Positions 1 through 9,142 are shown, numbered from the stretch's first letter. The stretch: 64,000 nt of DNA from Methylopumilus sp947499625 (GCA_965234475.1 OZ248397.1:744001-808000), one strand, 5' to 3'. Numbers and translations: made by a program. The notes: generated by a model not told the origin, from the sequence alone.

Positions 1-81
1 AGTACTAATGAAGCAGTTAATCTATATTTAAAGCAGAAGAATGGACCTATTGAGGGGACTTTTTGTTTAATGCTAAACTAA
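1..81 (+). CDS. C-terminal end of an unidentified gene (partial)
   Basis: Frame +1 is open from the first base of the window to a TAA at 79-81 and gives 26 residues ending in FCLMLN. It ends 4 bp before the stop of the convergent fumarase gene, a tight spacing typical of this genome. I do not recognise the family from so short a tail, and an open frame of this length could also be chance. Confidence 0.35.
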   Translation, partial: STNEAVNLYLKQKNGPIEGTFCLMLN

Positions 82-85
82 ATTT

Positions 86-1609
86 TTATGAAGAAGCCTT
101 AAGAGGGATCGATTTATTTTTCCATCGAGATGGGGCTTCTGAATAAACAGACTTACCATGGGTATCGATAGATACCATCACAGGCATATCTTTTACTTCA
201 AATTCATATATGGCTTCCATGCCTAATTCAGGAAATGCAACTACCTTAGATGAAGTAATGGCTTTTGAAACTAGATAAGCCGCACCCCCTACTGCGCTCA
301 AGTAAACGGATTGATATTTTTTGATTGTCTGCACGGCACTTTCACCGCGTTCTGCCTTTCCAATCGTGCCCATAATACCCAACTCAGCTAACATCATTTC
401 CATAAATTGATCCATACGAGAGGCTGTGGTAGGTCCTGCCGGGCCTATCACTTCATTGCGAACAGCATCAACAGGTCCCACATAATAAATAAATTTATTT
501 TTTAAGTTTACCCCAACAGGTAAAGCCTCTCCCTTCTTAAGAAGATCAGCAATTTTCTTATGCGCACCATCTCTTGCAGTAAGTAATTTTCCAGACAGTA
601 AAAGTAGGTCTCCTTCTTTCCATTCTTCGATTGATGCTTTATCAATAGAGTCAAGATTAATTCTTTTAGCATCTTTTTGAGCGGCCCAAGTATCTTGAGG
701 CCATAAATTTAAATCAGGTATTTTAAAATGTGCCGGACCTTTACCATCCAAGGTGAAATGTGTGTGCCTCGTAGCTGCACAATTTGGTATTAATGCAATT
801 GGCAAAGACGAAGCGTGACAAGGATAATCGATGATTTTAACGTCAAGTACTGTGGTTAGACCGCCAAAGCCTTGCGCGCCTATACCTAGCTGATTTATTT
901 TATTATAAAGTTCAATGCGTAACTCTTCAGTCTTATTCTTTGCACCACGCTTAACGAGTGACTGAATATCAATCGGTAACATCAGGGACTCTTTTGCCAT
1001 TAACATTGCTTTTTCAGAAGACCCGCCAATGCCAATACCAATCACGCCAGGTGGGCACCAGCCCGCTCCCATCTCAGGAATGACTTTTAAAACCCAATCT
1101 ACAATACTATCCGATGGGTTGAGTGTTATGAATTGAGCTTTATTTTCTGAGCCTCCACCTTTTGCACTGATAGAAATACTTACTTTGTCACCTTTGATTA
1201 ACTTCACGTGCGTGATTGCGGGTGTATTGTCTTTTGTGTTCTGCCTCTTGCCAGCGGGATCTGAGACCATCGACGGGCGGAGAGGATTATCTTGATTTGA
1301 ATAAGCGCGTTTGACGCCTTCATTCACCATATCTTCAATTGAAAGATCTGATTCCCACTCTACATTCATTCCAACTTCAACAAAGGCAATCACAATGCCT
1401 GTGTCCTGGCATATAGGTCTATGACCTAAGGCGCTCATTTTTGAGCTTGTAAGAATCTGAAGCATTGCATCTTTAGCAGGAACAGATGTTTCTTTTTCGT
1501 ACGCTTCACGCATGGACAAAATAAAATCTTCTGAATGATAGTAAGAAATAAATTGCAAAGCATCACTGATGCTTTCGATAAAATTTTCTTTTTTTATAGA
1601 TGTCTTCAT
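86..1609 (-). CDS. fumA: Fumarate hydratase, class I (iron-sulfur)
   Basis: Interconverts fumarate and malate in the TCA cycle. The 507-residue length and fused alpha and beta halves fit class I enzymes. Three cysteines sit where this family binds its [4Fe-4S] cluster: C67 in RPICQDTG, C185 in GWCPPGVIG and C277 in NCAATRHTHF. Their spacing matches that of known class I fumarases. The GIGGSSEKAM segment after C185 is also conserved. The gene follows acnB with a 3-bp gap on the same strand, so the two enzymes are probably co-transcribed. No class II fumarase is seen in the window. Which class I symbol (fumA or fumB) fits best cannot be decided here. Confidence 0.93.
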   Translation of the reverse strand: MKTSIKKENFIESISDALQFISYYHSEDFILSMREAYEKETSVPAKDAMLQILTSSKMSALGHRPICQDTGIVIAFVEVGMNVEWESDLSIEDMVNEGVKRAYSNQDNPLRPSMVSDPAGKRQNTKDNTPAITHVKLIKGDKVSISISAKGGGSENKAQFITLNPSDSIVDWVLKVIPEMGAGWCPPGVIGIGIGGSSEKAMLMAKESLMLPIDIQSLVKRGAKNKTEELRIELYNKINQLGIGAQGFGGLTTVLDVKIIDYPCHASSLPIALIPNCAATRHTHFTLDGKGPAHFKIPDLNLWPQDTWAAQKDAKRINLDSIDKASIEEWKEGDLLLLSGKLLTARDGAHKKIADLLKKGEALPVGVNLKNKFIYYVGPVDAVRNEVIGPAGPTTASRMDQFMEMMLAELGIMGTIGKAERGESAVQTIKKYQSVYLSAVGGAAYLVSKAITSSKVVAFPELGMEAIYEFEVKDMPVMVSIDTHGKSVYSEAPSRWKNKSIPLKASS

Positions 1610-1612
1610 GTA

Positions 1613-4177
1613 TTAAATTTCAGTAATCTCGATCACTTTTTTTGGCTTATATTCTGGCATCTGATCAAAATTTAAATACTGATAAATTGAATCTAAATCT
1701 TTCGAAAGTTTTTGATTACTAATGGCAAGATATTCATCAAGCGTTGGAATTTTTCCTAAAGCAGCGCAAACTGCTGAGAGCTCTGCGGAACCCAAATACA
1801 CTTGCGCATCTTTTCCCATACGATTATCAAAATTTCGTGTGCTTGTTGAAAAAACATGTGCTCCATCATCAACTCTCGCCTGATTTCCCATGCAGAGTGA
1901 ACATCCAGGTACTTCTGTTCGAGCGCCTACTTTATTGAAGACTTCATATACGCCCTCTTTCTTAAGTTCTGTTTCATCCATTCTAGTAGGAGGCACAATC
2001 CATAATCGTGTTGGAATTTTATCGGTATCTTCAAGTACTCTAGCTGCTGCACGATAATGTCCAATATTAGTCATACAACTTCCAATGAATACCTCATCAA
2101 TTTTATTGCCGGCAATTTCAGACAAGGGCTTAATGTTATCTGGATCATTTGGACATGCAATTAATGGCTCTTTAATTTCATCAAGATTAATTTCAATAAT
2201 ACTTGCGTACTCAGCGTCTTTATCTGCTTCTAATAATGTTGGATTTTTTAACCAATCTTCCATAGCTTTCATACGACGCAATAATGTTCTTTTATCTTCA
2301 TAATTGTTATCTACTAAATTTTTAATAAGCGCTATATTCGATTTGATATATTCAATGATCGGTTCTTTATTAAGTTTTACCGTGCACCCATTTGCAGATC
2401 TTTCAGCTGATGCATCAGCAAATTCAAATGCTTGCTCAATTTTTAGATCAGGCAAACCTTCGATTTCTAAAATACGCCCATTAAAAACATTTTTTTTATT
2501 TTGTTTTACAACTGTGAGATCACCATTTTTAATAGCTGCATAAGGTATAGCGTTCACCAGATCTCTCAATGTAATGCCTGGCTGCATCTTGCCTTTGAAT
2601 CTCACCAAAACTGATTCAGGCATATCAATTGGCATGGCCCCCATGGCTGCTGCAAATGCTACAAGCCCTGAGCCTGCTGGAAATGAAATACCTATAGGAA
2701 AGCGCGTATGGGAATCGCCACCTGTGCCTACAGTATCCGGAAGTAAAAGACGATTAAGCCAAGAGTGAATAATTCCATCTCCAGGTCTTAAAGTAACGCC
2801 TCCTCTACTCGACATAAATTCGGGAAGCTCGTGTTGTAATTTAAGATCTACAGGCTTCGGATAAGCTGCTGTGTGACAAAAACTTTGCATGACTAAATCA
2901 GCATTAAATCCGAGACAAGCCAGCTCTTTTAATTCGTCTCTTGTCATAGCTCCCGTTGTATCTTGAGAACCAACAGATGTGACTTTTGGCTCACAATATG
3001 TGCCAGGTCTAACACCAACACCTGCTGGCAAGCCGCAAGCTCGACCTACCATTTTTTGTGCAAGCGTAAATCCTTTTTTAGAAGAGGCTGCTGGTGCAGG
3101 AGTTAAGAATAAAGTACTTGGAGATAACTTTAAAAACTCTCTTGCTTTAGATGTTAATCCTCGACCGATAATAAGAGGTATTCTGCCACCCGCGCGATAT
3201 TCATCTGCAAGCGTAAATGGTGTTAAATTAAATGTAGCAATGGATTCATTTTTACTATTTAGAATTTTTCCTTCAAATGGCTGAATAGTAATTTCATCCC
3301 CAGTTTTCATCTGGCTGACATCACACTCAATAGGAAGTGCACCGGAATCTTCTGCTGTATTAAAAAATATAGGTGCAATCTTGTTGCCTAATACAATGCC
3401 ACCCGTTCTTTTGTTTGGAATAAAAGGAATATCAATTCCCATATGCCATTGAAGAGAATTAATTGCCGATTTTCTGGATGAGCCTGTTCCCACAACATCA
3501 CCCACATAAGCTATGGGTAATTTTTTTACTTTTAAGTCCTGAATTGTTTTGATGCCGTTTGGCATTTTATTGATTAATATCGCTTTTGCATGAAATGGAA
3601 TATCTGGTCTCGACCAAGCTTCTTGCGCAGGCGACAGGTCATCGGTATTTGTTTCGCCATCCACTTTGAAAACTAGGGCTTTTATTTCTTTAGGTAATGC
3701 AGATTTTTTTAAAAACCAATCGCCATTCGCCCATAACTCCATTAGGTTTATAGCGGCTTTATTACCTGACTTTACTTTTTCACTCACATCGTGAAACGCA
3801 TCAAAAATTAAAATAGTATGAGATAAAACTTTTACGACATCATCAGCAAGATTTGAATCTAAAAGAGAAATAAGTGATTGAACGTTATAACCCCCTACCA
3901 TGGTTCCTAGTAATTCAATTGCGTGCTTTGGCGAAATAAGCGAAGATTTTTCTATTCCCTTTGCAATATCTGTAAGGTAGGCAGCCTTAATATATGCGGC
4001 TTGATCAACACCTGATGGAACGCGATGACAAAATAATTCCATCAGCATCTGTGTATCTTTTGTATCGGGTAACTTTAATAAGGTGACGAGTTCTGCGGTT
4101 TGTTTTGCTGTCAAAGGAAGAGGCGGAAGATCCTCTTTTAATCGCTCAGCAGCTTTTTTTTTGTAATCATCGATCAT
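1613..4177 (-). CDS. acnB: Aconitate hydratase B (bifunctional 2-methylisocitrate dehydratase)
   Basis: Isomerises citrate to isocitrate in the cytoplasm. At 854 residues it is close to the usual AcnB length of about 865, and it has the B-type order: an N-terminal HEAT-like region, an early swivel domain (GDVVGTGSSRKSAINSLQW), then the catalytic domains with GTGGDSHTRFPIG. Cluster ligands are visible near the C-terminus: one cysteine in GSCMTNIGHYRAA and two in PGCSLCMGNQARV. It is the first gene of an acnB-fumA unit and is divergent from the LON-domain gene across a gap of about 190 bp that must hold both promoters. AcnB of other bacteria can also act on 2-methylcitrate; nothing local speaks to that. 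Confidence 0.95.
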   Translation of the reverse strand: MIDDYKKKAAERLKEDLPPLPLTAKQTAELVTLLKLPDTKDTQMLMELFCHRVPSGVDQAAYIKAAYLTDIAKGIEKSSLISPKHAIELLGTMVGGYNVQSLISLLDSNLADDVVKVLSHTILIFDAFHDVSEKVKSGNKAAINLMELWANGDWFLKKSALPKEIKALVFKVDGETNTDDLSPAQEAWSRPDIPFHAKAILINKMPNGIKTIQDLKVKKLPIAYVGDVVGTGSSRKSAINSLQWHMGIDIPFIPNKRTGGIVLGNKIAPIFFNTAEDSGALPIECDVSQMKTGDEITIQPFEGKILNSKNESIATFNLTPFTLADEYRAGGRIPLIIGRGLTSKAREFLKLSPSTLFLTPAPAASSKKGFTLAQKMVGRACGLPAGVGVRPGTYCEPKVTSVGSQDTTGAMTRDELKELACLGFNADLVMQSFCHTAAYPKPVDLKLQHELPEFMSSRGGVTLRPGDGIIHSWLNRLLLPDTVGTGGDSHTRFPIGISFPAGSGLVAFAAAMGAMPIDMPESVLVRFKGKMQPGITLRDLVNAIPYAAIKNGDLTVVKQNKKNVFNGRILEIEGLPDLKIEQAFEFADASAERSANGCTVKLNKEPIIEYIKSNIALIKNLVDNNYEDKRTLLRRMKAMEDWLKNPTLLEADKDAEYASIIEINLDEIKEPLIACPNDPDNIKPLSEIAGNKIDEVFIGSCMTNIGHYRAAARVLEDTDKIPTRLWIVPPTRMDETELKKEGVYEVFNKVGARTEVPGCSLCMGNQARVDDGAHVFSTSTRNFDNRMGKDAQVYLGSAELSAVCAALGKIPTLDEYLAISNQKLSKDLDSIYQYLNFDQMPEYKPKKVIEITEI

Positions 4178-4367
4178 TGGATTTAGATGGGCTTTAAAAA
4201 AATAATTGGACCCTATCAGTATAAAGCTATTACATTGATCTTAAAAGATAAATCAATAGAATATAGCGGTAGGATACTTTAAATAAAGTTACACCAAGCC
4301 TATAACACACATCACTTTTTATCATCTAAAACTTGAACGAAACAGGACTGAAATAGTCATTTAAATT

Positions 4368-4967
4368 ATGGCTTTTTATAATTTACCTCTTTTTCCGCTC
4401 AACGTAGTTGTTTGCCCTAAAGGCATTATGAACTTACGTATATTTGAGCCAAGATATTTAGATATGACCAAAACATGTCTTAGAGAAAATACTAGCTTTG
4501 GTATTGTTGCAGTGTTGCCAGAAAAAAAAGCAGGTATGACAGATCATTTACCCTTCGCCAGCGTTGGAACCTTAGTAGATATTTTAGACGCAGATGTTTC
4601 AAAAGAAGATCTTATTATGATTAGCTGTCAGGGGAGCAGCAGGATTAAAGTCAATGGATTTACAATTCAAGAAGATGGTCTGATTATAGGCGAGGTATCG
4701 AACATAAATAATGATTTACAAATTCCAATTCCTGAAGATTTAAAAAAAGTAAGTGAAAATCTTAAACGCTTAATTGAATCATTACCAGAGCAAGGTATAT
4801 CAGAGCGAGATATTCCTATTATGAAACCCTATGAATACGAAGATGCTACATGGGTTTCAAATAGATGGGTTGAATTGTTAGACATACCTCTTATTGATAA
4901 ACAGCGTTTAATGCAGATTGATAGTCCGATTGTGAGATTAGAGCTTATTAATGATGCAATAAATTAA
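4368..4967 (+). CDS. LON substrate-binding domain protein (no protease domain)
   Basis: A 199-residue protein that starts with the LON N-terminal domain signature (LPLFPLNVVVCPKGIMNLRI, then FEPRYLDM). It has neither the AAA+ nor the Ser-Lys protease domain of Lon. Stand-alone LON-domain proteins of this size are common in proteobacteria and their function is not established; substrate recognition or an adaptor role is usually proposed. It is the last host gene before the integrative element, whose left att copy begins about 90 bp after the stop. Confidence 0.85.
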   Translation: MAFYNLPLFPLNVVVCPKGIMNLRIFEPRYLDMTKTCLRENTSFGIVAVLPEKKAGMTDHLPFASVGTLVDILDADVSKEDLIMISCQGSSRIKVNGFTIQEDGLIIGEVSNINNDLQIPIPEDLKKVSENLKRLIESLPEQGISERDIPIMKPYEYEDATWVSNRWVELLDIPLIDKQRLMQIDSPIVRLELINDAIN

Positions 4968-5058
4968 ATTGCAAAAAAGTTTAGCTAGCTAGTAGGTGAA
5001 TCAAATAATTTAGGCTTAAGTCTTAACTAGGATTTAAAAAATAAAATTTATTTTAATA

Positions 5059-5073
5059 ATGGCGGAAGGGGCG
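5059..5073. repeat. Left attachment-site core copy (displaced tRNA-Ser 3' end)
   Basis: ATGGCGGAAGGGGCG is identical to 12809-12823 and corresponds, on the minus strand, to the last bases of tRNA-Ser including the CCA end. The sequence diverges after the following base, and no rest of a tRNA is present here. It is read as the host tRNA tail displaced by integration. Confidence 0.85.
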
Positions 5074-5131
5074 TGACCTACTTATCCTCTAATACTTAAT
5101 TTCTACCACCCTCTTACACCCTACCAATACC

Positions 5132-5145
5132 CCTCAAATAACCAT
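5132..5145. repeat. 14-bp repeat CCTCAAATAACCAT, copy 1
   Basis: Identical to 9047-9060, in the same orientation. Copy 1 lies between the left att core and the integrase; copy 2 lies between the ATPase gene and the outer-membrane protein gene. It could be a further protein-binding site or the trace of an earlier insertion. Chance cannot be excluded. Confidence 0.4.
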
Positions 5146-5215
5146 TATATATAAGCCTTAAAGCATTAATTACTCTTGCTTAGTCTATAACCCTATATTA
5201 GAATCTTCCTCAATT

Positions 5216-5239
5216 GTGGACAAAAGAGTGGACAAAATT
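5216..5239. promoter_or_regulatory. Tandem 12-bp repeats, probable integrase arm-type sites (left)
   Basis: Two adjacent units, GTGGACAAAAGA and GTGGACAAAATT, end one base before the integrase ATG at 5241. The same unit is found in tandem at 12699-12722, near the other end of the element and in the same orientation. Tyrosine integrases bind short direct repeats (arm sites) on both sides of the crossover core, which this layout fits. Being directly upstream of int, the repeats could also let the integrase control its own synthesis. Confidence 0.65.
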
Positions 5240-5240
5240 T

Positions 5241-6527
5241 ATGGGTTATGGCGTTAACCTTCTAAGCAACGTTAAAGTCAAAAATTCAACTTGCCCTAAT
5301 GGCAAAGCTTATATCTATGAGAATGATGGTGGTGGTTTAAGGCTGCGTGTTGAACCAAACTCCAAGTATTGGCTATTTAGAGGTAAGTTAGGTGGCAAAG
5401 AAATACAATTAAGTTTTGGCACTTACCCTTCTGTTGGATTAGATGAAGCCAGAGGACTAAGAGATATCTCCAAGCAACAACTTAAACAAGGTATCCATCC
5501 AAGAGATTATTTCAACAACATTAAGAATAAGAACCTAGAGAAATCTAGTGACAAATTCATGTTCTCTAACCTCTTTGAAGACATGGTGACCTATCGTTCT
5601 ACCATGCTTGATAAAGTGTGGTCTAAGGCTCATATTAAGCGTTCTAGAGGCATTTATAAGAACTATTTGGAGGCAGATTTAAAGGATAAATCTATTCTAT
5701 TAATTACTGACTCTGACCTACTTCAAACTTTAAAGAAAGTTAAATCCAATCCAGTTAAATTAGTGAGTGGAAAGAAAGATATCCAACGATATAACAGAAC
5801 CACTACGATGAATTTAGCAAAGTCACTTATCAACCTTGTATATGAATACGCTTCTGAAGAAAGAGCATATAAAGGTGATAACCCACTAGATAAGATTAGA
5901 AAAAATAAAGTATTTAAAAAGACTAAAACAATTAGCCATAAATCTGTTGATTTAGAGGATTTAGGAATGTATTGGTCTAAGGTTAAAAAGCTCCCAATAG
6001 TTCAAGACAAAATATACCTCATCATAAATATTGTTACAGGCTTAAGAGTTGGTTCTTTATCTAATGCTAAATGGAGTTGGTATAGCCCAACTAAAAAAAC
6101 ATTAAGCATTCCCAAAGAGTTTATGAAGAGTAGCAATTCATTCGTAACACCCCTTCCAAACATTGCAGTAAGTTTACTTAATGAACTTAAAGACATTCTC
6201 AAAGGAAGTAAAGATGATTTTATATTTACTAATCGTTTTGGTGATGCCTATTCATCTAGCAGACCTAGACTTTTAATTAAGGAAATGGGATTTGATGCTA
6301 CAGCTCATGGAAATAGAACAATAGTTAAATTAACTTGTTTAAGACACTCTGGATTTCCAAATGTAGTCATTGAGAAACAACTTGACCATGAGTATGGTTC
6401 AGCAGTTGAAAGGTCTTATATGGCTGATTATGATTGGCTTGATGAAAGAAGAAAGCTTGTAGACTGGTTATTGAGTCATCTGCAAGGTAAAGAGAAGGCA
6501 TATAAAAAAACTCTAATTCATAGTTAA
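5241..6527 (+). CDS. int: P4-type tyrosine integrase
   Basis: Catalyses site-specific recombination between the tRNA-Ser target and the circular element. The first ~90 residues match the arm DNA-binding domain (DUF4102): an N-terminal GGLRLRVEPN segment and a FGTYPSVGLDEAR segment. The C-terminal catalytic domain shows the first Arg in TGLRVGSL, a divergent HGNR box with LRHSG following it, the second His in QLDHEYG and the nucleophile Tyr in ERSYM. A TTG at 5214 would add nine residues but runs through the GTGGACAAAA repeats, so the ATG at 5241 is preferred; it gives 428 residues. It ends 4 bp inside the convergent gene 6524-7369. Confidence 0.93.
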   Translation: MGYGVNLLSNVKVKNSTCPNGKAYIYENDGGGLRLRVEPNSKYWLFRGKLGGKEIQLSFGTYPSVGLDEARGLRDISKQQLKQGIHPRDYFNNIKNKNLEKSSDKFMFSNLFEDMVTYRSTMLDKVWSKAHIKRSRGIYKNYLEADLKDKSILLITDSDLLQTLKKVKSNPVKLVSGKKDIQRYNRTTTMNLAKSLINLVYEYASEERAYKGDNPLDKIRKNKVFKKTKTISHKSVDLEDLGMYWSKVKKLPIVQDKIYLIINIVTGLRVGSLSNAKWSWYSPTKKTLSIPKEFMKSSNSFVTPLPNIAVSLLNELKDILKGSKDDFIFTNRFGDAYSSSRPRLLIKEMGFDATAHGNRTIVKLTCLRHSGFPNVVIEKQLDHEYGSAVERSYMADYDWLDERRKLVDWLLSHLQGKEKAYKKTLIHS

Positions 6528-7369
6528 TGAAGAGTTGAATTGGATTTGATTATCTGGATGTCTTTCACTTCTAACTTTCCTATACCATAGGTTATGAATG
6601 AAGCATAAATCTCTAATTTTTCTGGAAGCTGTATTCCATTCCAATAGTTACGAACTCTATCAATTTCCTCAGTTGATAACATGGCTTTTTTATTCATAGC
6701 TCTTTCATATAAATACTCATTCAAAGCAGCCCATTTATATACTTCAAACTTTTTCCTGTAAGTCCTTGAATCGTGATTAGGAGTATTGAAATTATTTATT
6801 TCATTTTCCATAACCTTATTAAAGGTAATATCATTTTCAATGATAGTTTTAACAAATCTATTAATAAATAATGGTGACTCAATAGGATTGTCATCAGGAC
6901 GACCAACGCGAGGCTCATATAGAGCTTGTTTGACACGCATATCATCAATATTGGGATGATTAGATATTCTTTTTATTACATCGCTAATTAGTTCAAATAC
7001 TGCCCAATTAGCTTGATTAGGATTTTCTTTAAATATATTTAATTTTGCTTCCCTAGTGAACATGCCTAGAACGATATTAATATCTTTGTTATTTGGCATA
7101 TTCTTTAAGAAATAATCCAAAGCGATGCCCTCTCTAAACTCCTTAAATACGTTCATGCTTTGTTGAAATGATTGCTTAATTAAGAGCCAATCAGAATTCT
7201 CTACATTTTTGTATCCACTCAAGATGGCATCTTGAATTTCATCAATATAGTTCTTCAGAATAAGAAACTTAGTATTTTCAGATTTTAACTGGCTATGAAG
7301 ATGGCTCCAGTTACTCTCTTGGACTGTTTGCTGAAGAATCTTTAACCAATCGTCATATTTAATTTTCAT
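6524..7369 (-). CDS. Hypothetical protein of the integrative element
   Basis: A 281-residue soluble protein that I do not recognise. It has no signal peptide or membrane segment and looks mostly helical, with many Asn, Lys and Glu residues. It has no clear nuclease, helix-turn-helix or kinase motif. It is transcribed against the integrase, with a 4-bp tail overlap, and is divergent from the AlpA-like gene over about 175 bp. This position is typical of accessory or defence genes in P4-like islands, but position alone does not show a function. Confidence 0.7.
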   Translation of the reverse strand: MKIKYDDWLKILQQTVQESNWSHLHSQLKSENTKFLILKNYIDEIQDAILSGYKNVENSDWLLIKQSFQQSMNVFKEFREGIALDYFLKNMPNNKDINIVLGMFTREAKLNIFKENPNQANWAVFELISDVIKRISNHPNIDDMRVKQALYEPRVGRPDDNPIESPLFINRFVKTIIENDITFNKVMENEINNFNTPNHDSRTYRKKFEVYKWAALNEYLYERAMNKKAMLSTEEIDRVRNYWNGIQLPEKLEIYASFITYGIGKLEVKDIQIIKSNSTLH

Positions 7370-7544
7370 AAAACATACATTTAATTAATCCTAATTTCAC
7401 CCTTATTAAACTTTAATCAAGAAGAAGAACATACACGATGTAACTTTAAGAGACTAATGAATCTTCTGAGAGTTATGCGAATACTTTATCAGCTAGTTAT
7501 TGTTGGTCAAGTATCTTTATTAAACGCTTAAAAAGGAAATAGGA

Positions 7545-7742
7545 ATGAACAAGAAGGCACATAGAGTTAAAGATTTAGCAGCGATATTGGATATGGGTGA
7601 ATCAACTATCTGGAAACTTGCTTCAGACGAAAATAGTGATTTTCCCAGACCTATCAAAATTACTTCAAGACTTACAGTCTGGAAAGATGAAGATATTCAA
7701 GCATGGCTAGATAGTAAAAATGCTAAGGAGAAATCATGCTAA
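7545..7742 (+). CDS. AlpA-family regulator / excisionase-like protein
   Basis: A 65-residue protein with the AlpA/MerR-like winged helix: RVKDLAAILDMGESTIWKLA for the helix-turn-helix and FPRPIKIT...VWKDEDIQAWLDS for the wing and last helix. Proteins of this family activate integrase or excision in P4 and related islands. An A/G-rich ribosome site (AAAGGAAATAGG) precedes the ATG. Its stop overlaps the next gene by 7 bp, so it is probably translationally coupled to the RepA-like ATPase. Confidence 0.88.
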   Translation: MNKKAHRVKDLAAILDMGESTIWKLASDENSDFPRPIKITSRLTVWKDEDIQAWLDSKNAKEKSC

Positions 7743-8791
7743 TAGCCTCATCAGAAAATAGCAAAGAAATAATGAGAAGAAGTTATACGATTGATGAACT
7801 TGAGCATCTTCCTAAACTAAATTGGCTAATAAAAGATATCTTGGTTGATGGGGGTATAGCAACCATATATGGTGAAAGTGGCTCTACAAAATCATTCCTA
7901 GCTATAGATTTAGCTATGCACTTAGCAACAGGTTCAGAGTGGTTTGGACTTGAAGTTAACAGAGGCATACCAATCATTTATACAGCCCTAGAAGGATTTA
8001 GAGGTGTAGTTAAAAGAATAAAAGGTTGGTGTAAGAAAAATAACTTATCACCTTCCAATATATTTATAGACCACGACTCTTTGCTTTTAGGTGAACAAGG
8101 CTCTGTTGAGAGTTTTATTAATTATTACAAAGCAAGTAACTTTAATAGAGGCATGATTATTATTGATACATTTAATATGGCTTGTCCAAATATAGAGGAA
8201 AACTCTGCTAAAGAAATGAGTGGTGTCATTACAAAAGCCAAATTAATTGCTGAAAAACTAAACTCTACTGTATTAATCATTCACCATTCTGGTAAAGATG
8301 AGTCTAGAGGAATGAGAGGAAGTTCAAGTCTTAAAGCGTCAATGGATACCATTATTTATGTTAAGCAGGATAGTAATGGTAATTGTGAATGGTCTTTAGA
8401 AAAGTCCAAAGATAGTGAATGCGGTATTAGATACGGCTACAGATTAAAAACTCTTGAATTAGATATGGGTGGTGAAGTTGAAACGACATGCACTTTAGAG
8501 AAGCTTGGGGAAATGTTAGAGAAAAAGAAAAAAGTTAAACTAACAGCCAAACAAATAAGAGTTTTAAACTTACTGAAAGATAGGTTATTACCATTGTCAT
8601 CTGGCTATGAGGGTATGGATATCGTCATAGAACAATCTTGCAATCTTTGGACTGAACATCCTTCAGCAAAAAGAACTCATGATATGAGAGAGACTATAGG
8701 TAACTTAGTAAATAAAGGATTAGTTGGCACTGGTTCAAGAGGTAATTTAAGTGACCAAGTATGGATTACTGATAAAGGTATGAACGAATAA
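7736..8791 (+). CDS. RepA-like RecA-fold ATPase / helicase
   Basis: A 351-residue AAA_25/RepA-type ATPase. The Walker A motif GESGSTKS is near residue 40-50, a Walker B-like strand GMIIIDTF follows, and VLIIHHSGKDESRGMRGSSSL matches the motif 3-4 region of hexameric RepA helicases. The last ~90 residues look like a winged-helix DNA-binding segment. Such proteins open plasmid or island origins. The ATG at 7736 has AAGGAG 6-7 bases upstream and overlaps the alpA stop by 7 bp, so this start is preferred over the ATG at 7772. A cluster of TAGAG repeats follows the gene and could be its target (inference). Confidence 0.85.
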   Translation: MLIASSENSKEIMRRSYTIDELEHLPKLNWLIKDILVDGGIATIYGESGSTKSFLAIDLAMHLATGSEWFGLEVNRGIPIIYTALEGFRGVVKRIKGWCKKNNLSPSNIFIDHDSLLLGEQGSVESFINYYKASNFNRGMIIIDTFNMACPNIEENSAKEMSGVITKAKLIAEKLNSTVLIIHHSGKDESRGMRGSSSLKASMDTIIYVKQDSNGNCEWSLEKSKDSECGIRYGYRLKTLELDMGGEVETTCTLEKLGEMLEKKKKVKLTAKQIRVLNLLKDRLLPLSSGYEGMDIVIEQSCNLWTEHPSAKRTHDMRETIGNLVNKGLVGTGSRGNLSDQVWITDKGMNE

Positions 8792-8800
8792 CTCCAGCTT

Positions 8801-8885
8801 CTCTACCCCTTTAGGGTGTATAGAGAGCTAGAGTATATATTCCATCTAGCTATCTCTAATATAGAGTCATCTAGAGTGCTTAGAG
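8801..8885. repeat. Cluster of TAGAG / CTCTA words (possible iteron-like region)
   Basis: TAGAG occurs at 8821, 8829, 8862, 8872 and 8881, and the inverted form CTCTA at 8801 and 8854, all within 85 bp. The last three direct copies are spaced 9-10 bp, about one helical turn. The cluster starts 10 bp after the RepA-like gene. Iteron arrays next to Rep genes are origins in many replicons, but these words are only 5 bp long and no initiator site is proven. Confidence 0.35.
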
Positions 8886-9046
8886 TTTACTTGAAGTCAG
8901 TTACATAAATACTATATAAATCAATTAGTTATACGTTTATACGATTAACTTTTTGGAGTCTGGAATTGAATAAAACGGAGTTATAAAAGAGATAGCTTGG
9001 AAAAGTAGAAGGTATTTGTGACAAAAAACAACAAATATCAAATAAA

Positions 9047-9060
9047 CCTCAAATAACCAT
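9047..9060. repeat. 14-bp repeat CCTCAAATAACCAT, copy 2
   Basis: Identical to 5132-5145 in the same orientation. It marks the passage from the mobility genes to the cargo genes of the element. Confidence 0.4.
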
Positions 9061-9142
9061 AATAAGACTAGGTGTCTTAGTTATTTCAGCGCACACTTAG
9101 CTCAGTCAACAATAGTTAACATAAATATAACCGAGTAAAATT

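Larger units (their letters stand above)
8792..9142. other. 351-bp non-coding region with short repeats upstream of the OMP gene
   Basis: No convincing gene is seen on either strand. The first 100 bp carry five TAGAG words and two inverted CTCTA words, listed separately. Position 9047-9060 carries the second CCTCAAATAACCAT copy. The last 80 bp are AT-rich and should hold the promoter of the OMP gene at 9143. Confidence 0.6.

Noticed and set aside
1744..3284. Several plus-strand open frames of 60-100 codons within acnB
   Set aside because: They are antisense shadows of a well-conserved gene and have no ribosome sites or recognisable products.
4979..4996. Palindromic GCTAGCTAG sequence after the LON-domain gene as a terminator
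   Set aside because: It is short, has no loop and is not followed by a T run.
5214..5240. TTG start for the integrase at 5214
   Set aside because: The nine added residues are encoded by the GTGGACAAAA tandem repeats, which recur at the other end of the element; the ATG at 5241 fits the family start better.
8801..8885. CRISPR array
   Set aside because: The repeated words are only 5 bp and irregularly spaced, with no spacers of equal length; no CRISPR-like array was seen anywhere in the window.
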